A stretch of 64,000 bases of DNA, from assembly GCF_050436995.1 (NCBI RefSeq), contig NC_134767.1, positions 9,362,001 to 9,426,000 on the forward strand, given 5' to 3'. This document shows positions 40,101-46,100 of this stretch, piece by piece. Source of the DNA: Anticarsia gemmatalis. Taxonomy: Eukaryota > Arthropoda > Insecta > Lepidoptera > Erebidae. Position numbers and translations under genes: made by a program. The notes under the pieces are model-generated. The model did no database searches. It was not told the origin of the DNA and worked only from the letters and a program-made list of their open reading frames with translations. The stretch's first letter is position 1, and each line of letters opens with the position of its first letter.

Positions 40101-43100
40101 GCCTTGCACTTGTCTAGCGTGGTGCACTTTGCTTCACCATAGTAGAAAATCCTCTTGTATAGACGTAGAGACAGCAATTTAATGAAGTATATTGTTTAGT
40201 TAATATTGCGGCCCGTCTACAACTAAAGTTATTATTTTAAAAGGCATGATATAATCCTGTACAGATCTTAGTGGGCTATCTGAAAGTTGTGTGTAGTTAT
40301 GTAGTTCTAGTTAGTTGAGTTAGATGCACTCGTTATGATTACATTATGACGGAATGGTAAGCTCGCTGATTAATTGGGTGAAGTTGCGGATAGGGAACGG
40401 ATGGGTGATCATTAATCGTGTTGCACAATTTTATCTTGGTGTTTCAAATGATGAATTACTGGAGCCGGAAAAAATGTTGTACCCAAACTCTGATTACAGT
40501 TGTATCGATTTTTATTATTATATATCTAAAAAGCAATGCAACTATAATTGGTCCTGCATTCATTACTTTCTGGTCAAAGACTTCATGGGAATGTTTTAAT
40601 ATGTTCCCAGGCGCGGCTGGGAACATATTTAAAATGAAGAGAATTAAAGCAAGCGTTGCTAATGCATCATTTATTTAATTTCAAAATATATGGCCAACTC
40701 CATATTTTCTTTCAATATAAAATATCAGTAGTATCCGTAGTAATGATCTGTAGTAGCAAGAAAGTGCTAGACCACCAATTTAATCAATGAATTAATCTTA
40801 CAATTTATTATGGTATTAATTAAATAAATCACCCATTAAAATTAAATTAACAATATTATGATGTTTTTGGATTAGTGATGTAATCGCACGTCACTTGTGT
40901 CATAACTTGCGGTTTGCGATCAGAAAGTGGTGCGAATTTCACGTATGGTTGTATGTATGTATGTTCTGTTGATGTTTGAACGAGTACATTGCGTTTGTTT
41001 GGCAGTGTGACTGTTATCTAATATTATACAAGGTATGCGGGGATTAATTATAGCATGCATTTTACTTTGGATTTTTTGACATTTCGGCACAGGCTACGGC
41101 TGTGATCGTAATGTCGATGTTAAGACAATTGATACCTTCTATGTTTGTATTATGAAAAAAAAAGTCAGCTTGTATGTCTGTCTGACTATTACGCTTTCAC
41201 GGCTAAACCACTAAACCTATAAGTATCCGCAAAATTTGGTAGGTACGAAGATAGTAAAAAATCTTAGATGAAATACAAGCAGTTTTTTTTAAATTGATCC
41301 TCTAAGCGGTTAAAATTGTAGATGAAACTACAAATGCGAGTGATACTGCGCTAAATAAATAAAATACTTACAAAGCGTGACATTAATATAGTAATTTTAA
41401 TGTAATAAGAAACTAAATCGCATCACATCCCACGCTATGCAAAATAAAATCGCGCTTTCCGTTCAATGTATAGTAAAGAGATTAAAATAAATCGATACCC
41501 TCGAGGCGCGCGTCATATAATCGAGTTAGATTCCAGATGCACGTCATTTACATAACTTTGCATACTATTTTGTTATGATACACTTTTTAAGACGGTCGTC
41601 CACCAAACCGTTTGTGTGCAATGTGTCGAACAGTAAAGTTTATTCGGTTTCTGAGGCACATTTAGCTGTAAATTGTCTATTCAATAGCGTTTAAACTTAT
41701 ATAAAAACGCTATTGAATAGATAAACTGCTTAAACATTTATATTGATCTTAGAATTTATATTGAAAGCAGTGATAGCCGAGTGGTATAAGTTGACACCTC
41801 CCACGCAAGTAGTCACAGGTTCGAACCCAAGGCAACACACCAATGACTTTTCGAAGTTATGTGTGTATTAGAAATAATTGTCACATGCTCCAACGGTGAA
41901 GGAAAACATCGTGAGGAAACCTTGCATGCCTAAAATTTGTTTAATACATTTATTGAGGGCATGCAAAGTCCCCAACCCGCACTTGGCCAGCGTGGTGGAC
42001 TCAAGGCCTAACCCCTCCCTCATTACGGGAGGAGACCCTTGCCCAGCAGTGGGACAGTAATGGATTAAATTTATTTATTTAGAATATATAAACACAGAGT
42101 ACATAATAATCTGTAAATGACTTTGTAGTAATTAAAATTAGTAGAACACGATACCTTTCCGTCTGGCTTACCTTTTATATTTGTCGCACGATACACGACA
42201 AAATTATAGAAACAACGCAACATTTTCGTGTTTTCTGTGTTATAAGCCACTCCAATCTTCGGCTTCAAGCTCCCAACCATTCATAGTTGTGGTTTTTCAT
42301 AAATTAATTGCCAATGTGTTTAATAATACTGCAATAGATGAACCCTAAGTAGGTGGGATCCTAAAGTAGGTTACCTGTTGTTACTGCTAGAACCTTGAGG
42401 AAATTCTCTATGAACTGTATTGAGAATAACTTTCAGTTTATATGTGTACTAAAACTACAATAAATATTATAAATTGCATCATTATACATATGCCACATGT
42501 CCGCACAATATTCCTGAGTAATGTTACAATCTAAACTGTTTAATATGTTACACGTTCGCTATGTCAGTGAGTGACTACCTTAACTCCGAGTGTGGTTCAC
42601 GATTCATTAGAATTAGCATAAGTTAATAAGTTTTTTATTGTGCTAGTGTCATTGGCACCTCGGATTGTTTGCTAGATATTCATAGCAACAGTGTAATACG
42701 CTTTCAACAATGTCTCCTGAATATAAACTAGATTATATATGTATTTAATATACGATATTATATTTTTTACAGTCTGTTATATGCGAAGAGGTAGGTGTAT
42801 AGAAATTTTCATCTACTCTTTGTCGTTCAAAAAGTTGGTTTAATGTATTACAAGATATTGTTAAATTCACGCAACCAAACTATAATGTAATCTAAGGGCT
42901 ATCGAATTTTAAGAGAATCAACGCAAACAAGCATTTTACTTCAGTTTGCTTGACGTTTCGGCGCGTTGGGTTACACTAGGCGTTGTCGCTAATTGAATAA
43001 TGCATTACGTATTCGCGTTAATTCCCCTTTAACATTTGCTGATAAAGACGCAAAGCGAAAGCTCAAAGGCAGCCATTGAAAACATTTCAAAAATGTTTCT

Positions 43101-46100
43101 AAAAACCCAATTTAAAACGTAACTTCAACAAAAGCAACCGGAACTTAATCAATAATCTGTCTACAAGTACCTATTATATCACAGCCTCTCTACGCACACG
43201 ACAGTTTTACTCTCATTATTTTCTAATATCAACCACAAACATAGCACAATCAATCTGCCAGTCAGCAGTTATCTGTCGTGTATGAGAAAGTACGATGATA
43301 CGGCAGTATTTTCATTAACCTTATTAGTTGTTGCTGTTCGTTTATTCTGTTATATGATGTTTGATAACTGTTACGTTATAGCTTTGAATAATGTCGTTAT
43401 TAAGGGAATGTTCAAATGCTTTATTAATGTATTCTTAATTCAGAAGACTCGTCGTGACGACATTTTCACATTTTTTATTTATTGACAGAACTTCACGATT
43501 CAATAATACCCCAGCAGTCAAACTCGCAAACTTTAGGTTTTCCTTGAAAAAAAAAACATGGTCTCGTGGTACTGACAAACAATATCGAAACGGTTAAGTT
43601 TCACAGCAGTCAAGTACAAAACTTCAAGCAACATTACGAATGAATACCACTCATACAGTGTATATAACGAACTATTCTCTTGTTCTCCAGCTCGGCAAAC
43701 GCCAAGAAATGGGAGGTGGAGCTGGCCACCCTGAAGAGCAACAACCTGCGACTGACGGCCGCCCTGCAGGAGAGCACGGCCAACGTGGACGAGTGGAAGC
43801 GCCAGCTGCACCAGTACAGAGAGGAGGTGGCCAGGGCCCGCCATTACGCTGGCAAAGGTAACAAAAACTAAACTTATATGCTTTAGTCCTATTCAGAAAA
43901 GAACATCCATCTTAAGCAGTTTGCTTTTCAAAAAGACTACTATGATTTACTCTTATGTCGCGACGATTTTTATGAGCATACAAACAACGGACATAAAGTA
44001 CAACCAGACCCGTTACAACTATTTGTGGATCGCACAAATAATCGTTCTGTTTGGGAAATAATAAAATGGTTTACAGGAATCTTGAGTGAATAATGCAAGG
44101 TTTTGTTATTTATAAGGAAGAGCCTTTTTGGAACCAGAAAAAAAGAAAGAACTTAGGCGTATCATAGAATCGAAATGTTATTATCCGCGTACTACTGCAA
44201 GTATAAAACTAATTTGCTGATGTCAGAGGATATTTGGTAAGAAAAGGTCGTTATATAAGGCCTTATATTCACTACAGTTGAGAATTAATGCGACAGTTAA
44301 GAATTCCAAAAATATTTCTTCTATATTCTTTGCTAAGCGATATCTGTTGTGTTCCAGGTGCCGAAGCCAATGAAGTAGAGCAACTGCGGCAGCGCGTCGC
44401 GCAGCTCGAGGCTGAACTCGCTCAGAAGAACGAGGAGCTGGCACAGATCACCAAGTCTAAGAAGAGTGAACAGGTATCAAACAAATGTTTTGTTATTGTG
44501 AAAGTTTGGAGGTTAGGATGCTTTTGAAGGGAGTATGTATTAGTAAAACAACCGTTCCCGATCGAGTACCATTTAATACTAATTTCTTATACAAATTCGA
44601 TACATTATATAACATAGATCTTACATAGATACTACACCTTACTTTAATGAATGTTTGTTACTCAATTAACGCCAGAATTACTGAACTTTTGATGAAATTT
44701 GGTATACAGATAGTTATAATCTGGGTACTTTTTATCCGGTGAGTCTTTTAACTCGCGGAAGGGCATTGACAAGTAAATAAATAAAGTTTAGAGTCTACGA
44801 TTCAATTGCGGTCAATAGTAAATATTAGAAAAGTGACCAAGCTTTGGCGTGGCTAATCCATTAATGGGTGGGTCTTTTTTACTATGATGACCATTAAGGG
44901 CAAATGACCACAAAAAAGGAAATATAAAAATCGTGACGTTTCGTTACTGACTTTTGTCAAATGATAGTTAATTTAATTATTACTTTTTAATGAAGCCTCT
45001 CCAAATCGATTTTCATGCTCATTTCGAAATTCAGAAAAAACCTTAAAAAATGTATTCTCCCCCCTATTTCTAAATTTGTTCTATTATATACTTTCCTCAA
45101 TAAAGTGCTAACTTGCTTTTATCTTGACGTTTCAGGACGCAGAGGCAAAATTAGCGCAAAGCCAGTTGGAGTTGGCGCTCGCCGCGCAGGACGGCCAGCG
45201 ACAAGTGATACAGGCTCTCAACGACCAACTGGCGAGGCAACTTGACGAGCTGGTGAGATACACTTTTACTTAATTCCTAACCACTTCTCTTCTTATCTTA
45301 TCTTATCGTATAGAGTAAGATCCCAGAGCTGCCAGACCTACGTCATTTTAGCAAAGCTGAAACTTTGAGGATTGTTAGTATAAAGGGTCTGTTAAGAGGT
45401 ATGCACATCCACTACCTTGAAAGCGGGGCCGTTTCTGAGGTAGCGCGGAGTGAAGGTGCGTAAAAAACGACCCAACCCACGTTATAGTAGCAAAGTTGGT
45501 TTTCAGATATGTTATTAATGATATTATGTAGAATTAAAATTGATTATTGCCAGACCGTTACCCGGGGCCATTACTTCTGCCAGACGCCTTAAATGTATTC
45601 AATAATTTTTCAATTTTTATTTTTTTAATTCAATTGTTTTTCATTTATGCGTATGAATAATGCTCTTACTCTCGCACTCATAGGGAAAGTTTAATGGCGT
45701 CTAGGGACGAAGGGCCCTGCGGAATGGTCTGTCCGCATACAGGGGGTCTTAAAATTGTACCTTTAATAACATATATAAAATTTAGGCTTGCTACTATGAC
45801 GTAGTTGACCTCATTTTTTTATAACATTTAAGGCGTCTGGCAGAAGTAATGGCCCCGGGAAACGGTCTGGCAATAGTCAATTTTAATTCTACATAATATC
45901 ATTAATAACGTATCTGAAAACCAACTTTGCTACTATAACGTGGGTTGGGTCGTTTTTTACGCACCTTCACTCCGCGCTACCTCAGAAACGGCCCCGCTTT
46001 CAAGGTAGTGGATGTGCATACCTCTTAACAGACCCTTTATACTAACAATCCTCAAAGTTTCAGCTTTGCTAAAATGACGTAGGTCTGGCAGCTCTGGGAT

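Larger units (their letters stand above)
8120..43690 (+). other. Large Homer intron (35.6 kb) with nested minus-strand genes
   Basis: It divides Homer exactly between the EVH1/linker half and the coiled-coil half. It contains an opposite-strand cuticle protein gene, a small secreted-peptide candidate, a possible alternative first exon, a satellite-like array and many SINEs, all listed individually. Stretches 14173-26888, 27535-31480 and 31580-43690 otherwise show no exon I can support. Confidence 0.85.

Noticed and set aside
41780..41835. Possible tRNA gene (A and B boxes)
   Set aside because: It is the head of a SINE with body, tail and sister copies; the acceptor stem does not close.
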